From: Pantoea alhagi
GTDB taxonomy: Bacteria > Pseudomonadota > Gammaproteobacteria > Enterobacterales > Enterobacteriaceae
Length of the DNA stretch: 64,000 nt
Assembly (NCBI RefSeq): GCF_002101395.1
Contig: NZ_CP019706.1
Span: 3,286,001-3,350,000 of the forward strand
Direction of reading: 5' to 3'
Positions within the stretch are counted from its first letter, which is position 1; each line of letters starts with the position of its first letter. Of this stretch, positions 26,396-33,947 are shown piece by piece. The notes under the pieces are model-generated. The model saw only the letters and a program-made list of their open reading frames with translations. It was not told the DNA's origin and searched no databases. The translations under genes and the position numbers were made by a program.

Positions 26396-27367
26396 ATGCG
26401 CTTTAATTATGACTTGTTACCAGGGGAACAGCTGACCTTTGAAGAGATCAGCCAGCGCTACGGGCAAAAATATCCAACGGAAAAGGCGCTGACCTTTCGT
26501 GGCTTATTAAGCCCATCCACCAGCCCGCGTCAGCTGGTTATTCGGGCGGTATTTGCCCATCAGGCCGAAAACAGTCCGCTGGAAGATCTGCTGTTTGTTT
26601 CTGACGATAACGATCGAAAAAATTATCTGCGCCGCTTTGAGCACTATATGCATCAGGGGCAATCCTTTCTTTATCTCAGGCGCAATGATGCCGCCGGGAC
26701 GTTATGGAAAGTCATGGGGGAGAGCCGGGTCTATGCGATGCTCGATCCCAACGGGGCAACGGCGCAAAATCTGCTGGCCAGCCGCGGCTATCGGTTGACG
26801 CTGATGCGTCAGCAGGGCGATGACGATTACTGGCAGCTTTATGATCCCAAAGCGCAGCCTTGCTTTAACGAGGCGCGCACACTGCAATTTATCGTGGTGC
26901 TGGAAACGCCGATGCTGCCTGCGCCTGCCGCGGTGATTGCTGGCCAGCAGGTCGGACGGCGCGTCAGGGTTAAAGTGCTGCAGCGCGCCAGCCAGGCGGA
27001 ATTCAGCGCGGCGGTTAACGCGCGCTACGGCGGTTGCGTGATTACCGGCACTACGCTTTCAGAGAGCGCTTCTGCTCCCTGGGTTGAAGCCTGTTATATA
27101 GACGCCAGCGAAAACAGCGAAGGTCTGCTGGCTGATAGCAGCGTCGACAACGGTCTGTTTTTACGCAGCGACCTGCGGCGACTGTTTATTAGCGGACGAT
27201 TATTTATCGATAGCGATCAGGGAACGGTGCATATTCGTCCGGCGCTGCAAAGTGAAGATAACCTGCATGACATTTATCATGACATTGATGGCAAAGTCTG
27301 CGCGCTTTGGCAATGTGTGCCGCCGGCAACCCGCGAACGGCTAAAGAAAACGGTGCGCCTGTTTTAA
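26396..27367 (+). CDS. Protein with degenerate HNH_2-like domain, function unknown
   Basis: A 323-residue soluble protein just upstream of fliA. A GTG lies two codons earlier, but ATG 26396 is spaced 5 bases from GGGAG. The N-terminal 180 residues are not recognised. The C-terminal part follows the HNH_2 endonuclease layout: YGGCVITG at 211-218, EACYID at 231-236 and NGLFLRSDLRRLF at 252-264. In active members the last two blocks read EAAHI and DLHRLF. Here both histidines are replaced (Tyr, Arg), so nuclease activity is unlikely. It may bind DNA or protein without cutting. Divergent from rmlA. Confidence 0.7.
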   Translation: MRFNYDLLPGEQLTFEEISQRYGQKYPTEKALTFRGLLSPSTSPRQLVIRAVFAHQAENSPLEDLLFVSDDNDRKNYLRRFEHYMHQGQSFLYLRRNDAAGTLWKVMGESRVYAMLDPNGATAQNLLASRGYRLTLMRQQGDDDYWQLYDPKAQPCFNEARTLQFIVVLETPMLPAPAAVIAGQQVGRRVRVKVLQRASQAEFSAAVNARYGGCVITGTTLSESASAPWVEACYIDASENSEGLLADSSVDNGLFLRSDLRRLFISGRLFIDSDQGTVHIRPALQSEDNLHDIYHDIDGKVCALWQCVPPATRERLKKTVRLF

Positions 27368-27463
27368 CAAAAGTGTGATCCCATCGGCATCGCACCGGTA
27401 GTGGTCACACACATTTTCTAAATAACCCGCCTTTTTTATCCCTATTCCCCCAATCGATCGCCC

Positions 27464-27490
27464 TACAGAATCGGATAATCATGCCGATAA
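27464..27490 (+). promoter_or_regulatory. Probable sigma28 promoter of fliA
   Basis: TACAGAAT (27464-27471), an 11-base spacer and a perfect GCCGATAA (27483-27490), 24 bases before the fliA start. This fits the known autogenous class 3 promoter of fliA. An FlhDC-dependent promoter would lie further upstream but is not obvious. Confidence 0.75.
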
Positions 27491-27514
27491 CGTAACTAAC
27501 GCAGGGTAGTCAAA

Positions 27515-28237
27515 GTGAACGATCTCTATACCGCTGATGGCGTGATGGACAAACACTCGCTGTGGCAGCGATACGTACCGCTGGTGCGCCATGAGGCGCT
27601 ACGTCTGCAGGTACGGCTGCCCGCAAGTGTTGAGCTGGATGATTTACTGCAAGCTGGAGGTATCGGGCTGCTGAATGCCGTGGAGCGCTATGACGCGCTG
27701 CAGGGTACCGCCTTTACCACCTATGCCGTACAGCGCATACGTGGGGCCATGTTGGATGAGCTACGTAGCCGTGACTGGGCGCCGCGCAGCGTGCGACGCA
27801 ACGCGCGCGAAGTCGCGTCTGCGATGCATCAGTGTGAACAGACACTGGGGCGTGCCGCATCCGAGCAGGAAGTTGCCAGGCAGTTAAATGTTTCGCTGGA
27901 AGAGTATCGACAGATTCTGCTGGATACCAACAACAGCCAGCTTTTTTCCTATGACGAATATCGCGAAGAGCATGGCGATAGTGCGGAACTGGTGACGGAA
28001 GGACATGAAGATGCCAATCCGCTTCACCAGCTGATGGAAGGGAATCTGCGTGAACGCGTCATTGAAGCGATCGAGGCATTGCCCGAGCGCGAAAAAATGG
28101 TGCTGACACTGTATTACCAGGAAGAGTTGAACCTGAAAGAGATTGGCGCGGTGTTGGAGGTGGGAGAGTCCCGCGTCAGCCAGCTGCACAGTCAGGCGAT
28201 CAAACGCCTGCGCGCCCGGTTAACGGGAGCGCGCTGA
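27515..28237 (+). CDS. fliA: Flagellar sigma factor 28 FliA
   Basis: A 240-residue sigma factor. Region 2 (LVRHEALRLQVRLPASVELDDLLQAGGIGLLNAVERYD...FTTYAVQRIRGAMLDELRSRDWAPRS), region 3 and region 4 (LPEREKMVLTLYYQEELNLKEIG...SRVSQLHSQAIKRLR) are complete. The start is GTG 27515, giving MNDLYTADGVMDKHSLWQRYVPLVRHEAL as in E. coli. FliA transcribes late flagellar genes (fliC, fliDST, motAB-cheAW) after FlgM export; the FliA-type promoters listed here are its likely targets. fliZ follows after 46 bases. Confidence 0.97.
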   Translation: MNDLYTADGVMDKHSLWQRYVPLVRHEALRLQVRLPASVELDDLLQAGGIGLLNAVERYDALQGTAFTTYAVQRIRGAMLDELRSRDWAPRSVRRNAREVASAMHQCEQTLGRAASEQEVARQLNVSLEEYRQILLDTNNSQLFSYDEYREEHGDSAELVTEGHEDANPLHQLMEGNLRERVIEAIEALPEREKMVLTLYYQEELNLKEIGAVLEVGESRVSQLHSQAIKRLRARLTGAR

Positions 28238-28283
28238 CAGCGTCAGCTCTCGCTTTCGAGACATATAACCGGGGGTCTCCTCA

Positions 28284-28787
28284 ATGGGAACCAAACTAAA
28301 AACGAGGCCATTAAGCCGTTATCTTAAAGACTTTAAACACAGCCAAAGTAATTGTTCACACTGCGGAAAAGTACTCGACAGGATGGCGTTAGTTTTTCGC
28401 GGTCAGATCATCAATAAAGAAGCCATATCCCGGATGGACCAGCCGATCGACGATCAGGTCTGGCTTAAACTACAAAACGAACTGACCGCTCTGTGCCGGT
28501 TTTGCAGCGATATTTACTGCAATACGCACCCCAATTATTTTGACATTATGGCGTTTAAACAATATCTGTTTGAACAGACGGAAATGAGCCACAGCACGAT
28601 ACGTGAGTATGTGGTTCGTCTGCGTCGTCTGGATGACATGCTGTCGGCGAAAAATTACCCGGCAGAGAAATTACGCGGCGGAAGCTGGCACGAATGTCTG
28701 GAAAAAGACTTACCGGATGCCGGAAACAATAACTACCGCATTGCCCTGCGAAAATATGACCAGTTTTTAGGATGGCAGCGTAATTAA
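28284..28787 (+). CDS. fliZ: Regulator FliZ
   Basis: A 167-residue protein with the SAM-like/integrase N-terminal type fold (HSTIREYVVRLRRLDDMLSAKNYP). The start MGTKLKTRPLSRYLKDFKHSQSNCSHCGK matches FliZ. In E. coli FliZ competes at RpoS-type promoters and represses curli and other RpoS targets; in Salmonella it raises FlhDC activity. It is shorter than the E. coli protein (183). Co-transcribed with fliA. The N-terminal CSHCGK and ALCRFCSDIYC cysteine pairs could bind metal, which is inference. Confidence 0.93.
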   Translation: MGTKLKTRPLSRYLKDFKHSQSNCSHCGKVLDRMALVFRGQIINKEAISRMDQPIDDQVWLKLQNELTALCRFCSDIYCNTHPNYFDIMAFKQYLFEQTEMSHSTIREYVVRLRRLDDMLSAKNYPAEKLRGGSWHECLEKDLPDAGNNNYRIALRKYDQFLGWQRN

Positions 28788-28792
28788 GTGTT

Positions 28793-28820
28793 CGGCACGG
28801 ATGGGTTTTCATCCGTGCCG
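28793..28820 (+). terminator. Hairpin after fliZ
   Basis: CGGCACGGAT / ATCCGTGCCG, a 10-bp stem with an 8-base loop, 6 bases after the fliZ stop. Only a weak T-rich stretch follows, so it may be a partial terminator. Confidence 0.65.
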
Positions 28821-28935
28821 CGCTGACTTTTTCAGCAGCTAAGCGCGTCTGCGCCTCATCACACGAACTGACCATAGATCCCCGACAGATCTTCTGCAAC
28901 ACTGTAGCCATTATTCTGTGTGCGTGGAGGCTGCT

Positions 28936-29922
28936 TTGTCCCTGTCTAATCTGATCAAATTTCCCCGTCTGGAACTTGTTGGCGCCCCAACGCCGCTGGA
29001 GCATTTGCCACGTCTTTCCGACTACCTTGGCCGCGATATTTTTATCAAGCGTGATGATATTACGCCGCTGGCGCTGGGTGGAAACAAGCTACGCAAGCTG
29101 GAGTTTCTGGCGGCGGATGCGTTGCGCGAAGGGGCCGATGTGTTGATTACCGCCGGGGCCATCCAGTCAAACCATGTACGCCAGACAGCCGCAGTGGCGG
29201 CAAAGCTGGGTCTGAAGTGTTTTGCCTTGCTGGAGAACCCGATCCAAACCCCGGCGGAAAACTATCTCAGCAACGGCAACCGTCTGCTGCTTGATCTGAT
29301 GGACTGCGAAGTAGAGCTGGTGGATACGCTACATGCGCCCGCACAACAGCTGGAGGCGCTGCGTATTCGTCTGGAAGCGCAGGGCTTTCGTCCTTATGTG
29401 GTGCCGGTTGGCGGTTCCAACGCGCTGGGCGCACTGGGTTATGTAGAGTGCGCGCAGGAGATCGCGCATCAAAGCGAGGATGTTGTGGATTTCGCTGCGG
29501 TGGTTGTGGCCTCCGGTAGTGCGGGCACGCACGCGGGTCTGGCGCTGGGATTAGAACATCTGCTGCCGGAAACGGAGCTGGTTGGCGTGACGGTGTCACG
29601 TAAAGTTGTGGATCAGCTGCCGCTGGTCACCGGCCTCCAGCAGCAGGTTGCCAGCATGCTGGAAACGCACGGCAGCGCGGCGATCACGCTTTGGGATGAC
29701 TATTTTGGTCCGCGTTACGGCATGCCCAGCGAAGAGGGTATGGAAGCAGTGAAGCTGTTGGCGCGCCTGGAAGGCATCTTCCTTGATCCGGTCTATACCG
29801 GCAAAGCGATGGCGGGATTAATCGATGGCATCAGCCAGCAGCGCTTTCAGCGTGAAGGACCGTTGCTGTTTGTGCATACCGGCGGCGCACCGGCATTATT
29901 TGCTTATCACCCTTCGGTCTGA
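28936..29922 (+). CDS. dcyD: D-cysteine desulfhydrase DcyD
   Basis: A 328-residue PLP enzyme of the ACC deaminase/D-cysteine desulfhydrase family. The PLP lysine sits in GGNKLRKLEFL; SNHVRQTAA and VASGSAGTHAGL bind substrate and phosphate. It breaks D-cysteine to pyruvate, H2S and ammonia. I place the start at TTG 28936: GGAGG lies 5 bases upstream and the product (MSLSNLIKFPRLELVG) then has exactly the length of E. coli DcyD. An upstream GTG (28918) would add six residues. It precedes the cystine transporter, as in E. coli. Confidence 0.94.
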   Translation: MSLSNLIKFPRLELVGAPTPLEHLPRLSDYLGRDIFIKRDDITPLALGGNKLRKLEFLAADALREGADVLITAGAIQSNHVRQTAAVAAKLGLKCFALLENPIQTPAENYLSNGNRLLLDLMDCEVELVDTLHAPAQQLEALRIRLEAQGFRPYVVPVGGSNALGALGYVECAQEIAHQSEDVVDFAAVVVASGSAGTHAGLALGLEHLLPETELVGVTVSRKVVDQLPLVTGLQQQVASMLETHGSAAITLWDDYFGPRYGMPSEEGMEAVKLLARLEGIFLDPVYTGKAMAGLIDGISQQRFQREGPLLFVHTGGAPALFAYHPSV

Positions 29923-30106
29923 TACCGAAAAACGAAAAGGATGATAGCCGTTATACTTCAGGCGGTATCTTTGCTGGCACCCCTTTCTTTCCTGCAGCAC
30001 TGACTTGTGTAACTGCATCGGGATCCAGGCGGTTGCCGCAGCGATGCAGCTTGAATTATTTAGGGTATACAATCATTCTGTTTAATGATCTTTGCTTTTT
30101 CGTAAC

Positions 30107-30134
30107 AAAGCCGAACTATTCGGCTTTGCTTTTT
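30107..30134 (+). terminator. Rho-independent terminator between dcyD and tcyJ
   Basis: AAAGCCGAA-CTA-TTCGGCTTT stem-loop followed by GCTTTTT, 185 bases after dcyD and 45 before tcyJ. It could end the dcyD transcript or attenuate the transporter operon. Confidence 0.75.
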
Positions 30135-30178
30135 AACGAAAGCGTTTTACACACAATCCAACAATAAACGGGGTAAAT

Positions 30179-30979
30179 ATGATTTTTTCTCAGGTACGTC
30201 GTCAACTGGTTCTGGGCGTGATGGCCGTGGCGCTGGTCGCGGGTGTTAACGTAAAAACATTCGCGGCGGAAAACCTGCTCAACAAGGTTAAAGAACGCGG
30301 CAGCCTGCTGGTGGGCCTGGAAGGCACCTATCCGCCGTTTAGCTTTCAGGATGAAAACGGCAAGCTGACCGGTTTCGAAGTGGAGTTTGCCGAAGCGCTG
30401 GCTGAGCATCTTGGCGTTAAGGCAAGCCTGAAGCCGACCAAATGGGACGGCATGCTGGCATCGCTGGATTCCAGACGCATCGATGTGGTGATTAACCAGG
30501 TCACGATTTCCGACGAACGCAAGAAAAAATATGATTTCTCCACGCCTTATACCGTCTCCGGCATTCAGGCGCTGACCCGTAAAGATAAAGAAGGCACCAT
30601 CAAAAGCCCGCAGGATCTGGCGAACAAAAAAGTTGGTGTCGGCCTGGGCACCAACTATGAGCAGTGGCTGCGTGAGAATGTGAAAAATGTTGATATTCGC
30701 ACCTACGATGATGACCCGACTAAATATCAGGATCTGCGCTCTGGCCGTGTGGATGCCATTCTGGTTGACCGTCTGGCTGCGCTCGACCTGGTGAAGAAAA
30801 CCGGTAATACCATGGCGGTAGCAGGTCCGGCATTCTCACGTCAGGAAGCGGGTGTGGCGCTGCGTAAAGGCAATGAAGATATGCTGAACGCTATTAACCA
30901 GGCGATTGCCACCATGCAGACAGACGGCACGCTGAATAAGATTTCACAAAAATGGTTCGGCGCGGACGTTACTAAATAA
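30179..30979 (+). CDS. tcyJ: Cystine ABC transporter substrate-binding protein TcyJ (FliY)
   Basis: A 266-residue periplasmic protein. The signal peptide runs to about residue 29 (VNVKTFAAEN). The family 3 solute-binding signature VGLEGTYPPFSFQDENGKLTGFEVEFAEAL is near residues 42-70. It binds L-cystine and related compounds and hands them to TcyL. Its stop overlaps the tcyL start by 1 base. It belongs to tcyJLN, next to dcyD, so uptake and breakdown of cysteine compounds are neighbours. Confidence 0.96.
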   Translation: MIFSQVRRQLVLGVMAVALVAGVNVKTFAAENLLNKVKERGSLLVGLEGTYPPFSFQDENGKLTGFEVEFAEALAEHLGVKASLKPTKWDGMLASLDSRRIDVVINQVTISDERKKKYDFSTPYTVSGIQALTRKDKEGTIKSPQDLANKKVGVGLGTNYEQWLRENVKNVDIRTYDDDPTKYQDLRSGRVDAILVDRLAALDLVKKTGNTMAVAGPAFSRQEAGVALRKGNEDMLNAINQAIATMQTDGTLNKISQKWFGADVTK

Positions 30980-31647
30980 TGCAAGAGAGTATCCAACTGG
31001 TGCTGGATTCAGCACCTTTTTTATTAAAGGGCGCGCTGTTCACGCTGCAGCTCAGCATCGGCGGCATGTTTTTTGGCCTGGTGCTGGGTTTTATCCTGGC
31101 GCTGATGCGCCTCTCATCCTTCTGGCCAATTAACTGGCTGGCGCGCATTTATGTTTCTATTTTTCGCGGCACCCCGCTGATTGCTCAGCTGTTTATGATC
31201 TATTACGGTCTGCCGCAGTTTGGCATCGAGCTTGATCCTATCCCGTCGGCGATGATTGGCCTGTCGTTAAATACCGCAGCCTACGCCTCTGAGTCGCTGC
31301 GTGGCGCGATTGCCGCCATTGAGCGCGGTCAGTGGGAAGCGGCGGCCAGTATCGGCATGACGCGCTGGCAAACGCTGCGTCGCGTGGTGCTGCCGCAGGC
31401 GGCGCGTACCGCTTTGCCGCCGTTGGGCAACAGCTTTATCAGCCTGGTAAAAGATACCTCGCTGGCCGCCACCATTCAGGTGCCGGAGCTGTTCCGCCAG
31501 GCACAGCTGATCACATCACGCACGCTGGAGGTTTTCACCATGTATCTGGCGGCATCGCTGATCTACTGGGTGATGGCGTCTGTGCTGTCAGCGCTGCAAA
31601 ACCGCCTGGAAGATTATGTTAACCGTCAGGATCGGGAGGGCAAATGA
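30979..31647 (+). CDS. tcyL: Cystine ABC transporter permease TcyL
   Basis: A 222-residue inner-membrane permease of the HisMQ type. The EAA loop EAAASIGMTRWQTLRRVVLPQAARTALPPLGN contacts the ATPase TcyN. About five membrane helices. It overlaps tcyJ by one base and tcyN by four, so the three genes are tightly coupled. Confidence 0.96.
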   Translation: MQESIQLVLDSAPFLLKGALFTLQLSIGGMFFGLVLGFILALMRLSSFWPINWLARIYVSIFRGTPLIAQLFMIYYGLPQFGIELDPIPSAMIGLSLNTAAYASESLRGAIAAIERGQWEAAASIGMTRWQTLRRVVLPQAARTALPPLGNSFISLVKDTSLAATIQVPELFRQAQLITSRTLEVFTMYLAASLIYWVMASVLSALQNRLEDYVNRQDREGK

Positions 31648-32396
31648 GCGCCATTGAAGTCAGCAAACTGGTAAAACGGTTTAACGGTCAGACGGTGCTG
31701 CATGGTATCGATCTTGAGGTCGCTTCCGGTGAGGTCGTGGCGATCATCGGCCCCAGCGGCTCGGGAAAAACCACGCTGTTGCGCAGCATTAATCTGCTGG
31801 AAGTACCCGACGGCGGCACCATTAAAGTGGGCGATATTGAAATCAATGCCGCTCTGCCGGTCAGTAAACAGAAAGAGCGCGTACGCCAGTTGCGCCAGCA
31901 GGTGGGCTTTGTATTCCAGAGCTTTAACCTGTTTCCGCATCGCTCGGTGCTGGAAAATATTATTGAAGGTCCGGTCATCGTTAAGGGCGAACCCAAAGCC
32001 GAGGCGATAGCACGCGCCCGGGCGTTACTGGAGAAGGTAGGGCTGCACGGTAAAGAGGAAAGCTATCCACGCCGCCTTTCTGGCGGACAGCAGCAGCGCG
32101 TCGCCATTGCGCGTGCGCTGGCGATGCGTCCTGAAGTGATCCTGTTTGATGAGCCCACGTCGGCGCTCGATCCTGAACTGGTCGGCGAGGTGCTCAGTAC
32201 CATTCGTTCACTGGCGGAAGAGAAACGCACTATGGTAATTGTCACGCATGAGATGAGCTTCGCACGTGACGTGGCCGATCGCGCTATTTTTATGGATCAG
32301 GGACGCATTGTGGAGCAGGGGCCGGCAAAAGAGCTGTTTGCGCATCCTCAACAGGCGCGTACGCGCCAGTTCCTGGAGAAATTCCTCAGCCAATAA
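31644..32396 (+). CDS. tcyN: Cystine ABC transporter ATP-binding protein TcyN
   Basis: A 250-residue ABC ATPase with Walker A GPSGSGKTTL, Q-loop FVFQSFNLFPH, signature LSGGQQQRVAIARAL, Walker B VILFDEPTSALDP and switch VTHEM. It powers TcyJL cystine uptake. It is the last gene before a strong terminator. Confidence 0.96.
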   Translation: MSAIEVSKLVKRFNGQTVLHGIDLEVASGEVVAIIGPSGSGKTTLLRSINLLEVPDGGTIKVGDIEINAALPVSKQKERVRQLRQQVGFVFQSFNLFPHRSVLENIIEGPVIVKGEPKAEAIARARALLEKVGLHGKEESYPRRLSGGQQQRVAIARALAMRPEVILFDEPTSALDPELVGEVLSTIRSLAEEKRTMVIVTHEMSFARDVADRAIFMDQGRIVEQGPAKELFAHPQQARTRQFLEKFLSQ

Positions 32397-32439
32397 CTGG
32401 CCTTACCGACGCCAGGTTACTCCTAAATCTATTTATCCA

Positions 32440-32475
32440 ACGGGCAGCCACATTCGCGGGCTGCCCGTTTTTTTA
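32440..32475 (+). terminator. Rho-independent terminator of tcyJLN
   Basis: CGGGCAGCC-...-GGCTGCCCG stem followed by seven T, 44 bases after the tcyN stop. Confidence 0.92.
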
Positions 32476-32623
32476 TTGTTTCAGTGACCCTTTGATTATT
32501 TTGTGTCAGGACCGATTATTCTTTTTAAGATAAAAGCTACAGCGAATTCATTCACGTCCCGTTAATAATGCAGGCTGGCTATTCTGCCTTTTTACTTCCG
32601 TCAACTTAGCGGGAATCACAGCA

Positions 32624-33697
32624 ATGAACGATAAAAAAAGCCAGGAAATTCAGTGGGTCAATACGCTCAAAGGCGGCTGCATTCTACTGGTGGTGCTCTA
32701 TCATGTGGTGTTGCCTGGATTTGAAGGCACGCTGAAACATCTCACGGCAGGCGGCTTACCGGCCCACCTGTGGGTGGCGTTTAATACTGTCCTGTCGCCG
32801 TTGCGTATGCCAGCTTTCTTTTTTGTATCCGGCATGCTGGCCGCGCGGGCAATTAATGACAAACCGTGGCAAAAAGTATTTACCAGTCGCGTAACTAATC
32901 TTTTTTATCTTTATATTCTTTGGGGTGTTATTCAGTGGTTTTCTATTTACGGTATCTCTTCAGAGATTACTCATCATCGTATTTCCAGTAATATTAACTC
33001 CTCGTATGCTGAATCACCGCAGGAATTTATATCACTGATGCTGCTGGCAATGAGCAGTTCCTGGTATCTTTATGCGCTGGGATTGTTCTTTCTGTTTGCG
33101 AAACTGTTCCGCAAACAGCGCCTGCCGCTGGTTATTGTCGCGGTGCTGTTGAATTATCTGGCAGTGGAAAAAATCATCCCTGGATGGGGACCGGAAAGTC
33201 TCTCACAATATTTTATCTATTTTATTATGGGTTCATTCTGGAGTGCGCAGGTTATCCATCTTAGCGAATGGCACAAAAATAACCTGCTGCCGTGGCTGGG
33301 ATTAGCGTTACTGTCCGTGGTGCATCTACTGCTGGGTCTACAGAAAAACCTGTTTCTCTGCACGTTAGCTATCCTGTTCTGTATCGCGCTCTGCCGTACC
33401 CTGAATAACCACTTCCGTATGACGTGGATGAACTGGATCGGTAAAAATACGCTGCAAATTTATGTGTTGCACCGCATCTTTATTGAATATTTCGGTATGA
33501 CGGCGATCCTGTTCGCGCTGGATCATCACCTGTTTGATTCCGCGCTGTTCTCGATACTTTGGGCGGCCGGCTTTCCGGTTGGCATGGTGGCGCTCTGTTC
33601 ACTCTGTTCGATAGCAGTATGGAAGCTATTGAATAAGGGGCTGGGGAAATCGCTGTTTATCTATCCGCGTCTGCTGCGCATGAAATTCGATGTATAA
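32624..33697 (+). CDS. Acyltransferase family 3 membrane protein
   Basis: A 357-residue inner-membrane protein with about ten hydrophobic segments. The N-terminal motifs QWVNTLKGGCILLVVLYHVV (catalytic-type His near 26) and LRMPAFFFVSGMLAA mark the acyltransferase_3 (OafA/NodX-like) superfamily. Such enzymes O-acetylate or succinylate sugars of surface glycans or small molecules. It stands alone between the tcyJLN terminator and putA, with no sugar genes nearby, so the substrate is unknown. Confidence 0.85.
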   Translation: MNDKKSQEIQWVNTLKGGCILLVVLYHVVLPGFEGTLKHLTAGGLPAHLWVAFNTVLSPLRMPAFFFVSGMLAARAINDKPWQKVFTSRVTNLFYLYILWGVIQWFSIYGISSEITHHRISSNINSSYAESPQEFISLMLLAMSSSWYLYALGLFFLFAKLFRKQRLPLVIVAVLLNYLAVEKIIPGWGPESLSQYFIYFIMGSFWSAQVIHLSEWHKNNLLPWLGLALLSVVHLLLGLQKNLFLCTLAILFCIALCRTLNNHFRMTWMNWIGKNTLQIYVLHRIFIEYFGMTAILFALDHHLFDSALFSILWAAGFPVGMVALCSLCSIAVWKLLNKGLGKSLFIYPRLLRMKFDV

Positions 33698-33898
33698 CCG
33701 AAGGCCGCGTAATCCATAACAAGGGCATCAGGTTTTGACGAAAGGTAAGAGGCCTGTTAACGCGTTTGTTTGACCGCATCGGGTTAACAGTAGCCTCTTT
33801 TAAACCAGAAGCTGCGTATCAGTGGTGGATCTGCGCCAGATCGTGCTCAGAAAGGCCGGTCATTTTCATCAGGGTAATGATCGTCCAGGCACCAGAGC

Positions 33899-33930
33899 AA
33901 AAAAAAAGCCGCCCTGTAGCAAGGCGGCTT
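33899..33930 (-). terminator. Rho-independent terminator of putA
   Basis: On the minus strand AAGCCGCCTTGCTACAGGGCGGCTT followed by a run of T, 18 bases after the putA stop. It may also serve the acyltransferase gene from the other side. Confidence 0.9.
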
Positions 33931-33947
33931 GTTGTTAACCGGTGGCG

